Shown: positions 53,460 through 63,913, counted from the stretch's first letter. The stretch: 64,000 nt of DNA from Corynebacterium flavescens (GCF_008693105.1 NZ_VXKK01000023.1:33458-97457); one strand, 5' to 3'. Numbers and translations: made by a program. The notes: a model not told the origin generated them from the letters alone.

Positions 53460-53533
53460 CCCGCCTCCTCAAAACGCTGCGGATACCTCGTGCTTGCGAG
53501 GTATAACGAGTGTTTGTCATAGGAGGCGGGTTT
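53460..53533 (+). terminator. Nested hairpin between metG and the CynX-type gene
   Basis: CCCGCCTCCT (53460-53469) and AGGAGGCGGG (53521-53530) form a perfect 10-bp stem followed by TTT. Inside it, ATACCTCG (53483-53490) and CGAGGTAT (53497-53504) form an 8-bp hairpin with a TGCTTG loop. The structure may terminate metG. Its right arm contains an AGGAGG sequence 34 bp before the next start, so a role in the downstream leader is also possible. Confidence 0.6.
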
Positions 53534-53563
53534 CATCTATTTGTAGGAAGGCAGCTTTAGAAC

Positions 53564-54757
53564 ATGGGCAAGTCACGCAACCCGCTAGCTTTCTTCCTCA
53601 TACTCTTGGTTGTGGGCATCTCCTCGTTGAACCTGCGAGCGGGGATTGCCTCGGTTGCGCCGGTACTGGCGCAGATTCGAGAGAACTTTGGGATTAGCCC
53701 GGCCACCGTCGGAGTGCTCACCGCCTTGCCCGGCATTGTTTTTGCCATCATGGGGTGGTGCGCGGTTCCCATCGCGCGCAGGTCGGGGCTTTCCCTGACC
53801 GTGTTCGTCGGTGGAATAGCCATGCTCATTGGGCTGGCACTGCGCCCCTGGACCGGTAGCTTTGCCGGATTCTTGGCGCTGACGTTGTTGTTGGTAAGCG
53901 GAATGGCAGTGGCCAACATTGTCCTGCCCGCGTGGATCAAACAACACGGAAGAGTCTCCCAGATGGTTGTGCTGATGACCCTTTACACCTCGGTGCTGGG
54001 TTTATCCTCCGCCCTTGGGCCGCTGTCAGCCGTGGTGATGCCGACCTGGCGCGGTAGTCTCGCCGTGTGGGCCATCCCAGTGGGCATTGCGCTGCTGGTG
54101 TGGCTCGCCGTGTTGCCGCGGACGTGGGGCGACATCCCGCACGCCCCGCTCGGGGACGCGGGCCCTTCGGTTCCCATTATTAAATCACCAACGGCAGTGG
54201 CGATGCTGCTTTTCTTCGGGCTACAATCCACCATGGCTTACGTGCAGATGGGGTGGCTCCCGCAGATGCTCATGGACAAGGGCGTTTCACAAAGTACCGC
54301 CAGCCTGGCTTTGGCACTTATCGGAGCGCTCAATATTGTCGGCGGCATTCTTATGCCTTGGCTAATTGAGCGCCTTAATAACCTGCGCCCCGTCCCCATC
54401 TTCTTAGCCTTGTGCACCGCGAGCGGATGGGGCGGAATGCTCGTGGACGCGGCCGGTGCGCCACTGCTGTGGGCCGGGTTGATGGGAGTGGGGGGTATGT
54501 GCTTCCCGCTGGCCATTGCGCTCTTGGCAGCACGGACGAGAACGGCGGTCATGACTGCCCGGCTCTCAGGATTCGTGCAGCCGGGCGGCTATGTCTTGGC
54601 CGGAGTTGTACCGCTGGTACTTGGGGCCCTAAACAGCTGGAGCGGCAACTGGACCGTGCCGCTCGTGGTGCTTATCATCTTGTCCTTCGCCATGCTGGGC
54701 GCAAGCCTGGGCGCTACGCGTTCAGTATTCATCGATGACGAGCTCAATGGGCGATGA
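53564..54757 (+). CDS. MFS transporter, CynX/NimT (CP) family
   Basis: 397 residues with twelve TM helices. The N-terminus (PLAFFLILLVVGISSLNLRAGIASVAPVLAQI) and FGISPATVGVLTALPGIVFA resemble cyanate permease CynX and the NimT/YycB family. A TGGL-like motif follows with AVPIARRSG. The C-terminal half has FFGLQSTMAYVQMGWLPQML and FPLAIALLAARTRTAVMTARLSGFVQPGGYVLAG. Substrate unknown; members include nitroimidazole and cyanate carriers. AGGAAGG lies 13 bp upstream of ATG 53564. Confidence 0.87.
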   Translation: MGKSRNPLAFFLILLVVGISSLNLRAGIASVAPVLAQIRENFGISPATVGVLTALPGIVFAIMGWCAVPIARRSGLSLTVFVGGIAMLIGLALRPWTGSFAGFLALTLLLVSGMAVANIVLPAWIKQHGRVSQMVVLMTLYTSVLGLSSALGPLSAVVMPTWRGSLAVWAIPVGIALLVWLAVLPRTWGDIPHAPLGDAGPSVPIIKSPTAVAMLLFFGLQSTMAYVQMGWLPQMLMDKGVSQSTASLALALIGALNIVGGILMPWLIERLNNLRPVPIFLALCTASGWGGMLVDAAGAPLLWAGLMGVGGMCFPLAIALLAARTRTAVMTARLSGFVQPGGYVLAGVVPLVLGALNSWSGNWTVPLVVLIILSFAMLGASLGATRSVFIDDELNGR

Positions 54758-54784
54758 GTCAGGTGGAACACTCGCCAAGTTCGC

Positions 54785-55324
54785 TCAGTTCGCGCGCTCA
54801 GGGGTGCGCTCAGTGGTGATGGAATCGCGTGGGAAATCCAATTGCAGGTGGACTAAGCCGAGCCGGTGCCCGTCCTTGGTGTGGATATTTGGCATGCGGC
54901 CGGTCTCAACAAAGCCCAGCTTTTGGTGAAGGGCGATCGAAGCCTCGTTGTGGTCGACGATGTAGCTAATCATCGTTTGCACGTATTCGTCCTGCGCGGC
55001 GGCGTCGATAACCGCGCGCAGGAGTTTGGTGCCCACGCCTTTGCCACGCGCCTGGGGGGCCAGATAAATCGAATTCTCGACGGTGCCGAAGTAGATAGCG
55101 GGTGTGACAAATTGGAAGTACGCGGCCCAACCCAAGACGGCGTCGTCCTCGACTGCGACGAATAAGGGGTAGCCCTCTTCTTCCATGTCGCGCAGCCACT
55201 GCTCGCGATCGGAAAGGGATTCCTGCCACGTCACAAGGTTGTGCGCCGGTGTGGCAGAGGAAGCTTGGTTATAGATGGCGCTGAGTGCGGCGGCGTCGGC
55301 CAGCACGGCGGGGCGAATGAGCAT
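54785..55324 (-). CDS. GNAT acetyltransferase, phosphinothricin acetyltransferase-like
   Basis: 179 residues. MLIRPAVLADAAALSAIYNQ and the acetyl-CoA loop IYLAPQARGKGVGTKLLRAVIDAA, followed by DHNEASIALHQKLGFVETGRMP, match PAT/MddA-type N-acetyltransferases. YFGTVENSIYLAPQ is in the family position. Such enzymes acetylate phosphinothricin, methionine sulfoximine or amino acids. Convergent with the CynX-type gene; divergent from tatD with 31 bp between starts. Confidence 0.87.
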   Translation of the reverse strand: MLIRPAVLADAAALSAIYNQASSATPAHNLVTWQESLSDREQWLRDMEEEGYPLFVAVEDDAVLGWAAYFQFVTPAIYFGTVENSIYLAPQARGKGVGTKLLRAVIDAAAQDEYVQTMISYIVDHNEASIALHQKLGFVETGRMPNIHTKDGHRLGLVHLQLDFPRDSITTERTPERAN

Positions 55325-55355
55325 GGTTTAAAAGACTACAACTACAATCGCGGGC

Positions 55356-56186
55356 ATGTCTAAGAAGAAGCCTCGTCCCATTCCCGTGCCGGTAGAAGGC
55401 CTGAGCGCGCTGGTTGACGCCCATACGCACCTGGCCTCACACCCGGATTCGGACGCGGACGTGGTCTCCCGCGCGGAGGCGGCAGGAGTAGGCCGCATCG
55501 TCACCGTCGGAGACGATATAGAGGAATCCGCCGCAGCATTATCTGCTGCCCACGCTTTCGCTGATGTCTATGCGGCCTGCGCCATTCACCCCGTGCGCGC
55601 CGGTCAGCTCGACGATTCAGCGAAGGAACGCCTGCGCAAGATGGCGGCAGATCCGCGCTGCGTGGCCATAGGGGAGACGGGACTAGACGCATATTGGATA
55701 GAACATGCACCGGAGACTACCGCGGACATGGACACCCAGGAAGAGGCGCTGCGGTGGCACATTGATCTGGCGGTGGAATCCGCAAAGACGCTTATGATTC
55801 ATAACCGCGAGGCTGATGAGGCGCTGCTGCGAATACTGGCGGAGTCCCCGCAGCCTCGGGCAGTGATGTTGCACTGCTTCTCCTCACCGTTGCAGGTCGC
55901 GCGTGAGGCGCTTGAGCGTGGCTATATTCTCTCCTTCGCCGGCAACGTGACTTTCAAGCGCAATGAGGAGCTGCGCGAGGCCGCGCGTATTGCGCCGGCG
56001 GGCCAGTTACTAGTGGAGACCGATGCCCCTTATATGACTCCCGAGCCCTTTCGGGGCTCGCGCAACGAGCCGGCTCTAATCGGCCACACGTATCGTTGCA
56101 TCGCCGAGGCCCGCGGGGTCCGGGTAGAAGAGCTAGTTCAAGAGGTCAACAACACCTTCGATGCGGTGTATAGGCTAGGTTCTTAG
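55356..56186 (+). CDS. tatD: TatD family hydrolase
   Basis: 276 residues. Metal-dependent TIM barrel: VDAHTHLASHP near residue 21 holds the HxH pair, AIGETGLDAYWIEH contains the Glu, and NREADEALLRI, MLHCFSSPLQVAREALERGYILSFAGNVTFKRN and VETDAPYMTPEPFRGSRNEP complete the site. TatD acts as a 3'-5' exonuclease in DNA repair and quality control. Order tatD-rpf2-ksgA is conserved through Actinobacteria. Confidence 0.94.
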   Translation: MSKKKPRPIPVPVEGLSALVDAHTHLASHPDSDADVVSRAEAAGVGRIVTVGDDIEESAAALSAAHAFADVYAACAIHPVRAGQLDDSAKERLRKMAADPRCVAIGETGLDAYWIEHAPETTADMDTQEEALRWHIDLAVESAKTLMIHNREADEALLRILAESPQPRAVMLHCFSSPLQVAREALERGYILSFAGNVTFKRNEELREAARIAPAGQLLVETDAPYMTPEPFRGSRNEPALIGHTYRCIAEARGVRVEELVQEVNNTFDAVYRLGS

Positions 56187-56201
56187 CAAATTCTAAGAAT
56201 G

Positions 56202-56217
56202 TGTGACGAGCATCATA
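56202..56217 (+). promoter_or_regulatory. Candidate GlxR (cAMP-CRP type) site upstream of rpf2
   Basis: TGTGACGAGCATCATA matches the TGTGA-N6-TCACA consensus with one mismatch in the right arm (TCATA). It lies about 230 bp before the rpf2 start. rpf2 of C. glutamicum is reported to be GlxR-regulated; here the site is inferred from sequence. Confidence 0.5.
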
Positions 56218-56356
56218 GTTTATATTTTGGCTGGTAGGCGGTGGCGGGGGCGATAAATGTGGCCGATGTTTCGCCTGTGAACTATAACGAAGATTGGCTC
56301 TCGACTATACCGGGATGTTATCGTATCGTTATTAATCGTTCGCCCCGTCTTTATAA

Positions 56357-57598
<1,242 letters not shown>

Positions 57599-57614
57599 AT
57601 CCCTAAATACTCCA

Positions 57615-57655
57615 CCCTTCCCGCTGGGCCATACCCCGGCGGGAGGGGTCTTTTG
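57615..57655 (+). terminator. Rho-independent terminator after rpf2
   Basis: CCCTTCCCGC (57615-57624) pairs with GCGGGAGGGG (57639-57648) with one G-U pair, followed by TCTTTTGG. It lies 17 bp after the rpf2 stop and 24 bp before the ksgA start. Confidence 0.85.
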
Positions 57656-57678
57656 GTTCCTGCACTAGATTGGACTGC

Positions 57679-58554
57679 ATGAGTGACTACGCGGCGGACC
57701 TTTTAGGTCCCACGGAGATTCGACAGCTTGCCAGCAGCTTGGGCATTACCCCGACCAAGAAGCTAGGTCAGAATTTTCTCCACGATCCGAACACCATTCG
57801 GCGTATCGTCAACGCGGCTGAGCTGCGCCCCGAGGACACAGTGGTGGAGGTCGGCCCCGGGTTGGGTTCTTTGACCCTGGGCTTGCTTGGCGCGGGCCAC
57901 TCAGTACAGGCGGTAGAAATCGATCCCCGCTTGGCTTCCCAGCTACCGCACACCGTCGCCGAGCGCGCCCCCGGCCTAAGTGAGCGCTTAGAGGTAGTGT
58001 ACAAGGACGCGCTGCAGGTCGATGCACAGGACGTGGACGCCCCCACCGCGTTGGTGGCTAACCTGCCCTATAACGTGGCAGTTCCGGTACTGCTCCACTT
58101 CTTGGAAACCTTCCCCTCTATCCGCAGGGTATTGGTGATGGTTCAGCTCGAGGTGGCTGAGCGCCTCGCAGCGCAGCCAGGCTCGAAGATCTACGGTGTC
58201 CCAAGCGTCAAGGCCTCTTTTTACGGCACTGTGTACAAGGCTGGAACCATTGGAAAGAATGTATTTTGGCCTGCCCCCAATATCGAGTCTGGTCTTGTGC
58301 GCATCGATCGCTTCGAGCAGGAGCCTTGGCCCATTACTGCGGAGTCCCGCGCCGCGGTGTGGCCGCTTGTCGACGGCGCTTTTGCACAACGCCGCAAGAC
58401 CCTGCGGGCGGCATTGGCCGGCCACTACGGATCGCCCGCGGCTGCTGAGGAGGCATTGCGCGCTGCCGGCATCGAGCCTGGCCTGCGCGGTGAGAAGCTC
58501 AGCGTCGCCGACTTCGTGCGCCTAGCCGGAGTGAGGGGAGTAGAGCATGCTTGA
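57679..58554 (+). CDS. ksgA: 16S rRNA (adenine(1518/1519)-N6)-dimethyltransferase
   Basis: 291 residues from ATG 57679 ([10 protein letters not shown]). [21 protein letters not shown]-binding [16 protein letters not shown], and the NLPY motif in [18 protein letters not shown] are diagnostic. It dimethylates two adjacent adenines in helix 45. The last codons overlap the ispE start by 8 nt, so ksgA and ispE are translationally coupled, as in other Actinobacteria. Confidence 0.95.
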   Translation: MSDYAADLLGPTEIRQLASSLGITPTKKLGQNFLHDPNTIRRIVNAAELRPEDTVVEVGPGLGSLTLGLLGAGHSVQAVEIDPRLASQLPHTVAERAPGLSERLEVVYKDALQVDAQDVDAPTALVANLPYNVAVPVLLHFLETFPSIRRVLVMVQLEVAERLAAQPGSKIYGVPSVKASFYGTVYKAGTIGKNVFWPAPNIESGLVRIDRFEQEPWPITAESRAAVWPLVDGAFAQRRKTLRAALAGHYGSPAAAEEALRAAGIEPGLRGEKLSVADFVRLAGVRGVEHA

Positions 58555-59527
58555 GCCTGAGCAAATAGATTCTTTCCTCTTTAGCGCCAAGGCACACGCC
58601 AAGGTTAACCTCCACCTCGGGGTAGGAAACTCCCGTGCCGACGGCTTTCATGAGTTGGTCTCTGTATTCCAGTCCTTGGACGTGCACGACACCGTGACTC
58701 TAAGTGAGTCGGAAGGTGCAGCGCCCCGTGGCACTCACGTGCGGGCAATAAACGTGTCGGGACCCTATGCGGCAGGCGTTCCGGCGGACCAGAGCAATCT
58801 GGCGTGGCGCGCTGTCGATGCCGTTGCCACGCGGCTGGCAGAGAAGTTCGGCCCGCGCGAGCTGTCTGTCGTTGAGCTCGAATTGCATAAGGAGATCCCT
58901 GCTGCGGGCGGGATGGCCGGCGGTTCGGCTGATGCCGCTGCGGCGCTGCGGCTAGCTGATAGCTGTTTCAGCCGCGCCTACGATATCCGCTCCTTGGGCG
59001 AGGATGAGCTTTTTTCTCTCGCTGCTGACCTAGGCTCCGACGTCCCCTTCACTTTGCTCGGTGGCACTGCTTTGGGCACTGGCCGCGGCGAACAACTCAC
59101 GCCGATGTTGGCTCGCGGGCGCTATACCTGGGCGCTCATCACCTCGAAGGAGGGGCTTTCTACCCCGTCCGTATTTCAGAAGCTCGATGAGCTGCGTAGC
59201 CAGGGCAAGGGGAGCTCACCCAGCCTAGATACTACGAGGGTGTCGCAGGCGCTTATCTCTGGTGATCCAGAGCGCCTCGCAGGCGAGTTGAAAAACGATC
59301 TGCAGGCGGCGGCCCTATCCTTGCGCCCCGACCTCCGCAAGGTTCTAGACGTGGGACAAGAAGCAGGGGCCTTGGCCGGAATAGTTTCCGGCTCGGGGCC
59401 GACCTGTGCTTTCTTGTGCCCGGATAAAGCCACCGCCGCAGAAGTGGTATTTCAGGTCACCATGGCTGTCCCGGGAACGAAGGGTTTAATATCTTCTTCA
59501 CCCGGGTCCGGCGCCCACCTGATTTAA
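58547..59527 (+). CDS. ispE: 4-(cytidine 5'-diphospho)-2-C-methyl-D-erythritol kinase
   Basis: 326 residues. GHMP kinase pattern: [47 protein letters not shown] (ATP loop), [23 protein letters not shown], and [10 protein letters not shown]. It phosphorylates CDP-ME in the non-mevalonate isoprenoid pathway, feeding decaprenyl and menaquinone synthesis. Start ATG 58547 is inside the ksgA 3' end. A mild inverted repeat (CCCACCTGA at 59514 and TCAGGCGGG at 59531) spans the stop. Confidence 0.94.
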   Translation: MLEPEQIDSFLFSAKAHAKVNLHLGVGNSRADGFHELVSVFQSLDVHDTVTLSESEGAAPRGTHVRAINVSGPYAAGVPADQSNLAWRAVDAVATRLAEKFGPRELSVVELELHKEIPAAGGMAGGSADAAAALRLADSCFSRAYDIRSLGEDELFSLAADLGSDVPFTLLGGTALGTGRGEQLTPMLARGRYTWALITSKEGLSTPSVFQKLDELRSQGKGSSPSLDTTRVSQALISGDPERLAGELKNDLQAAALSLRPDLRKVLDVGQEAGALAGIVSGSGPTCAFLCPDKATAAEVVFQVTMAVPGTKGLISSSPGSGAHLI

Positions 59528-59567
59528 AGCTCAGGCGGGTAACGCCGGCGGTGCTGCCGCGAATTGC

Positions 59568-60869
59568 TTAGAGTACTGACATCTCAGTCGGCTGGTAGTC
59601 CAGCTCGAAGCGATTAACTTCCTCGCCCTTGAGGAGGTCAATGACGACCAGTTCCTTCTTGTTGGCGTCGGTGACGTAGGCGTATCCGTCCTCGGACTTG
59701 AGGATAGGTCCAGGAAGCTGCCACTCTTCGTTCTCTTTCCATTCAGAGATGGCATCAATTCGCTTGGTAACCTCACCGCTATCGGCGTCGATGATGTTGA
59801 GTTTGCCGTCGTTGGTGAGCACGAGGGCTTCGCCCAAGGGGCCACGTGCCAGGGAACGGAACCAGTAGGAAGATCCCAACTCGACCTTCTTTGTGCTGTA
59901 GTCCTCGGTATTGATGAGGGAAACAGACGTGGGGTGCTCCTGCTCGGCATCCTTATCAGTCTTGTTATCGGCCAAGATGACGTGGGATTCTTCCGAACCG
60001 GCGGAGTTACCGGAGCGCTGGTAGCCGTCCTTGCCTGCGTAGGAAGAAACGTCGATCTTGTGGAACTCCTTGCCATCGAAGACTACGGGGCCATCTTCGC
60101 AACCGAAGAAGATATTACCGTTTCCTGCTGCAGCCTCGCCGTGCACGCCTGGGCACTGATCGGTCTCTGCAAGGACTTTTCCATCCTTGTCCTTGTGCTG
60201 GATGGTGTGGCGTTCGTCCTCGGTTCCCTTGGTCATGACGACGGATCCGTCCTTAAACGGTACCGCCACGCCGTGGTGGGCGGCACCGGATTCAAAGGTC
60301 TTGACATCCTTGGGGTCGGCGATCTGGTCATCTGGAATGATCTGAACAGTGCCATTGCCGTCAGAGAACAAGGCAGTGAAGCCGTCGTGAGAGACTACGT
60401 GACCGGCGTGGGGTGCATCGTAGGTGGCGTCATCGAGAGTCGGCTCAGCGGTGTAGTAGTGGTTGTGGTCACCGTGTGGCTTAGTGATGAGCCCGCTGTC
60501 GTAGGTGAGGAACTTGTCTCCCTTGGTGACCATGACGTGGCGCTTGTCCCCGGCGTTTGCTAGGCGTAGGAATGCAGGCATGTCCTCTTCATCGAGAACC
60601 TTGCCGGTCTTGGCATCATAGGTCTTGAGACCGCCCTCGTAGGAGATAACTACGCGGTTGGGCAGCTGTGCTACCTCGGTTTCGCCCTCGCCGGCTTCCA
60701 TGTCGTCGTGGGAGCCGTGGTCGTGGTCTTCGTGTGCTTCCGAGGACGAAGCGGCCTCGGTGGGAGATGCAGAGGTATCTGCTGAGTTTCCGTTGGGGTT
60801 CGAGCAGGACGTGAGAAGTAGCGCAGTGCTCGAGACAACAGCGATCATAGATAGAATGGGTTTCTTCAT
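59568..60869 (-). CDS. aztD: Zinc-binding lipoprotein, AztD-like metallochaperone
   Basis: 433 residues. Lipoprotein signal MKKPILSMIAVVSSTALLLTSC with Cys22 as lipid site. A His/Asp-rich linker follows (HEDHDHGSHDD), a classic zinc-loading stretch. The rest is a beta-propeller with repeats like VVISYEGGLKTYDAKTGKVL, HNHYYTAEP, HAGHVVSHDG and AAHHGVAVPFKDG; many histidines sit at blade tips. This resembles AztD, the periplasmic zinc chaperone that serves ABC uptake systems. A Fur/Zur-type palindrome lies 16 bp upstream of its start. No zinc ABC transporter gene is in the window. Confidence 0.8.
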   Translation of the reverse strand: MKKPILSMIAVVSSTALLLTSCSNPNGNSADTSASPTEAASSSEAHEDHDHGSHDDMEAGEGETEVAQLPNRVVISYEGGLKTYDAKTGKVLDEEDMPAFLRLANAGDKRHVMVTKGDKFLTYDSGLITKPHGDHNHYYTAEPTLDDATYDAPHAGHVVSHDGFTALFSDGNGTVQIIPDDQIADPKDVKTFESGAAHHGVAVPFKDGSVVMTKGTEDERHTIQHKDKDGKVLAETDQCPGVHGEAAAGNGNIFFGCEDGPVVFDGKEFHKIDVSSYAGKDGYQRSGNSAGSEESHVILADNKTDKDAEQEHPTSVSLINTEDYSTKKVELGSSYWFRSLARGPLGEALVLTNDGKLNIIDADSGEVTKRIDAISEWKENEEWQLPGPILKSEDGYAYVTDANKKELVVIDLLKGEEVNRFELDYQPTEMSVL

Positions 60870-60884
60870 GCCGGTCGATACTAT

Positions 60885-60905
60885 TGATAATGACTTTCAT
60901 TTTCA
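60885..60905. promoter_or_regulatory. Fur/Zur-type palindromic operator between aztD and the ABC-F gene
   Basis: TGATAATGA (60885-60893), spacer CTT, TCATTTTCA (60897-60905): the arms are reverse complements at eight of nine positions. The length and A/T pattern match Fur-family boxes. Position directly upstream of a zinc-binding lipoprotein points to Zur, so zinc repression of aztD is expected. It is also 56 bp upstream of the ABC-F start. Confidence 0.7.
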
Positions 60906-60960
60906 ACATCTAGCGGAAATGGGGGTACTAACCCCGCAGGCACTAGGATGGGAAAACGTT

Positions 60961-62790
60961 ATGGCGAACCTAATTAACCTCGAACAAGTCTCAAAAACCT
61001 ATGGCCTGCAGACGCTGCTGGACGGGGTGTCCCTCGGTGTGCAGACGGGAGACCGGATAGGAATAGTCGGAGTCAACGGCGGTGGAAAAACAACTCTGCT
61101 GGAGGTCTTAAGCGGGATTGAGCCGCCGGATGCCGGACGGGTATCTCATACCTCTGGGCTGAGAATGGCCGTGGTCACGCAGCGCTTTGAGCTCGATGAG
61201 GAACTCACCGTAGCTGGCGCCATCATCGAGCCCTTAGGTCTCGAGACTTATCAATGGGCCTCCAATGCCAAAGTCCGCGATGTTCTCTCTGGGCTGGGAA
61301 TCGTAGATCTGGGTCTCGACACCCCAGTGGGTTCGCTATCTGGCGGTGAGCGCCGCCGCGTTAACCTCGCAGCGGCACTCGTGCAGGACCTAGACTTGGT
61401 CATCCTCGACGAGCCTACTAACCATCTCGACGTGGAAGGCGTGCAATGGCTGGCGGAGTACCTGGTATCCCGCAAGATTTCCATCGTAGTTGTCACGCAC
61501 GACCGCTGGTTCCTCGACTTCGTTGGCTTGCGTACCTGGGAAGTCCACGATGGGAAGGTTGATATCTATGAGGGTGGCTACAACGACTGGATCTTCGCCC
61601 GAGCGGAACGAGCCCGCCAAGCTGAGGCAATGGAGCAGCGCCGGCAGAACCTTGCCCGCAAGGAGTTGGCCTGGCTGCGTCGTGGCGCACCCGCACGTAC
61701 GTCGAAGCCTCGCTACCGCATCGAGGCGGCAGAATCACTTATCGCGGATGTCCCGGCTCCCCGCGACAAGGTCGAGCTCATGGCTTTTTCCAAGCAGCGC
61801 CAAGGCCGGCTGGTCATCGAGCTGGAGGATGCAACAATCACCGCGCCGGATGGCCGCACCCTAGTGGATCACCTCACCTGGCGCCTCGCACCGGGGGAGC
61901 GCATCGGCCTCGTGGGAGTAAACGGTTCGGGCAAGACCACCTTGTTGCGGGCGCTGGCCGGCGAGTATCCGCTCGCCGCAGGAAAGCGCATCGTTGGTCA
62001 AACCGTGCGGCTGGGCTGGCTGCGCCAAGAACTAGATGATCTTGATCCCCAACGCCGGCTTATTGACGCCGTTGAGGACGTCGCCACTTACGTCCAGCTG
62101 GGGCACAAAGAAATCTCTGCCTCCCAGCTGGCAGAAAGGCTCGGCTTCTCTCCCAAGCGTCAGCGCACCCCCGTGGGGGACCTCTCAGGTGGCGAGAGGC
62201 GCCGCCTGCAGCTGACCCGCGTTCTCATGGCAGAACCCAATGTGTTGCTCCTCGACGAGCCCACCAACGATCTCGACATCGATACTCTCCAGGAGCTCGA
62301 GTCCCTTTTGGACTCCTGGCCGGGGACCATGGTCGTGGTCTCCCACGATCGTTACCTTGTCGAGCGCATTGCGGATTCTACCTACGCGCTTTTCGGTGAT
62401 GGGAAGCTGAGCAATCTTCCAGGGGGTATCGATGAGTACCTGCGTCGGCGTTCTCTTCTCGAGGCCGAAAGCGGCAGCAAGGTACTTGATTTGGGTGAGA
62501 AGACAGTCGCTGCCAGCTCTCCGGATTTGGCGGAGCACAACTCGCCTGCCGCCAAGACTCTCTCCTCTCAGGAGGAAAGAGAACTCAAGAAGAAGATGAA
62601 CGCGCTGGAGCGCAAGATGTCTAAGCTCGATAAGGAAGCCGACAAGGTCAACGCTCAGATGGCCGACGCTGCAGAAAAGGTTGATACAGAGGCCCTGACC
62701 AAGCTCGATGCCCAGCTCAAGCAGCTCAACGCGCAGCGCGAAGACTTGGAAGCCGAATGGATGGAATTGGGTGAAGCACTGGAGGGATAA
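60961..62790 (+). CDS. uup: ABC-F family ATP-binding protein (Uup-like)
   Basis: 609 residues from ATG 60961 (MANLINLEQVSKTYG); the ORF extends 101 codons upstream into the divergent aztD region and is rejected there. Two ABC domains: Walker A GVNGGGKTTLLEVL and GVNGSGKTTLLRAL, signatures LSGGERRRVNLAAAL and LSGGERRRLQLTRVL, Walker B VILDEPTNHLDV and LLLDEPTNDLDI, with no membrane segments. The inter-domain linker contains EARQAEAMEQRRQNLARKELAWLRRGAPARTSK, matching Uup rather than EttA. A C-terminal coiled coil (LKKKMNALERKMSKLDKEAD) fits. Uup acts on ribosomes or branched DNA. Confidence 0.9.
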   Translation: MANLINLEQVSKTYGLQTLLDGVSLGVQTGDRIGIVGVNGGGKTTLLEVLSGIEPPDAGRVSHTSGLRMAVVTQRFELDEELTVAGAIIEPLGLETYQWASNAKVRDVLSGLGIVDLGLDTPVGSLSGGERRRVNLAAALVQDLDLVILDEPTNHLDVEGVQWLAEYLVSRKISIVVVTHDRWFLDFVGLRTWEVHDGKVDIYEGGYNDWIFARAERARQAEAMEQRRQNLARKELAWLRRGAPARTSKPRYRIEAAESLIADVPAPRDKVELMAFSKQRQGRLVIELEDATITAPDGRTLVDHLTWRLAPGERIGLVGVNGSGKTTLLRALAGEYPLAAGKRIVGQTVRLGWLRQELDDLDPQRRLIDAVEDVATYVQLGHKEISASQLAERLGFSPKRQRTPVGDLSGGERRRLQLTRVLMAEPNVLLLDEPTNDLDIDTLQELESLLDSWPGTMVVVSHDRYLVERIADSTYALFGDGKLSNLPGGIDEYLRRRSLLEAESGSKVLDLGEKTVAASSPDLAEHNSPAAKTLSSQEERELKKKMNALERKMSKLDKEADKVNAQMADAAEKVDTEALTKLDAQLKQLNAQREDLEAEWMELGEALEG

Positions 62791-62949
62791 GGCCTCCAAG
62801 AGGTCGTGTCCTCGAGGAAAGCTTGGCGTTAGCCCGTGGTCAGACGAGGTGATGTAGAAAGACCTCTACTATTACGATGCGGTATCAATTCTGCCTATAA
62901 GGTCTATGTAGCCTGTTCACGGTGAGTTGCTTGTGAGAACGTGACAGGT

Positions 62950-63471
62950 ATGAATACTCCACGCCGCGTCCTTAGCATCCTGACCACCACCGCGTTGGCG
63001 CTTGCCGCCTCCGGGGCCAGTGCCCCAGCGCAAGAACCGTCCCCTGCGGTTGCTGTCAGCCCAACAACCAGCCCACCCGCTGGCTCACAGTATGGGGAGC
63101 TGGGCAAGGAGCCACCTGGTGCTGTGGTTGCGCACTTGCCCCAGGTTGCTACCGATCTCGAGCAGGCTACCGTCGCGCACCTAGAGGCTTCGGGGCATTA
63201 TCGCGACGGGGTCGCTGCCGACATTGCTCAAGAATGGGCCGCTCAAGGAGAGCGTGGGGAGCTTGAGTTCTACTCCGATGTCGGTGACGGCAATATTCAC
63301 CTTGAGGAAGGCACGGGCAATGTTTATCGGCTTACTGAAGGCCAAGCCCAAGAACGCTTGAGCTGGTTAAACAACGCAGGCAGCGTCACACCCATGCAGG
63401 GAACCGGATTTGGTACAGCTGTATCTTATGATGGCGAGTACCTCTATCTGGTGGAGTACTTCCGCAACTAA
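62950..63471 (+). CDS. Small secreted protein of unknown function
   Basis: 173 residues from ATG 62950 (MNTPRRVLS); GTG 62941 is possible. Signal peptide with SILTTTALALAASGASAPA and an Ala-x-Ala cleavage site. A Pro-rich linker (PTTSPPAGSQ) is followed by LEQATVAHLEASGHYRDGVAADIAQEWAAQG, then a WLNNAG segment and a C-terminal GTGFGTAVSYDGEYLYLVEYFRN. The last part is weakly like the end of CAP/SCP-type domains, but the His/Glu site is not evident. Not recognised beyond that. Single gene, possibly co-transcribed with nothing. Confidence 0.6.
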   Translation: MNTPRRVLSILTTTALALAASGASAPAQEPSPAVAVSPTTSPPAGSQYGELGKEPPGAVVAHLPQVATDLEQATVAHLEASGHYRDGVAADIAQEWAAQGERGELEFYSDVGDGNIHLEEGTGNVYRLTEGQAQERLSWLNNAGSVTPMQGTGFGTAVSYDGEYLYLVEYFRN

Positions 63472-63506
63472 AGAAGCGTTCGAGGGACTTCTCATCATCG
63501 CGTACC

Positions 63507-63836
63507 ATGGGCGTCATGATTTTCATCAACGTACAGTTTCACGTCAAGCCGGAATACAAGGACACCTTTCTCGATGAGGTGAATTGGTACACGGAGGCCT
63601 GCAACGCTGAGCCGGGGTGCCTAGACTTCAAGTGGTTCCGCGACCCCCAAGATGAGCAGCGCTTTCTCCTCCTCGAGACCTATGCCGACGGGGAGGGTGT
63701 CGCGCACGTGCAGTCCGAGCACTTCAAGCGCTCTTGCGAGGAGTTCCCGCAGTATCTGCTGGAGACCCCAGACATCATTAACTTCCGCATCGAGGGAAAG
63801 ACCTCGTGGGACAAAATGGCCGAGTTCTCGGTATAG
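63507..63836 (+). CDS. Antibiotic biosynthesis monooxygenase (ABM) domain protein
   Basis: 109 residues. One ferredoxin-like ABM domain: FINVQFHVKPEYKDTFLDEVNWYTEACNAEPGCLDFKWFRDPQDEQRFLLLETYADGEGVAHVQSEHF. The pattern E-P-G-C and the H-x-x-S-x-H-F at the end of the domain match putative quinol monooxygenases of the YgiN type. Substrate unknown. Start ATG 63507; ATG 63516 is an alternative that begins directly at the first strand. Confidence 0.85.
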   Translation: MGVMIFINVQFHVKPEYKDTFLDEVNWYTEACNAEPGCLDFKWFRDPQDEQRFLLLETYADGEGVAHVQSEHFKRSCEEFPQYLLETPDIINFRIEGKTSWDKMAEFSV

Positions 63837-63913
63837 ATCAACCCTCCGTATAGGTCCTTCCCACGCAGAAACCGGGCTAAGGAGCAAAAAGTGTGTCTGC
63901 GGGCGTGTCGGGG

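Noticed and set aside
60658..60960. N-terminal extension of the ABC-F ATPase by 101 codons
   Set aside because: It overlaps the divergent aztD coding sequence and the Zur-type operator. The family N-terminus begins at MANLINLEQVSKTYG.
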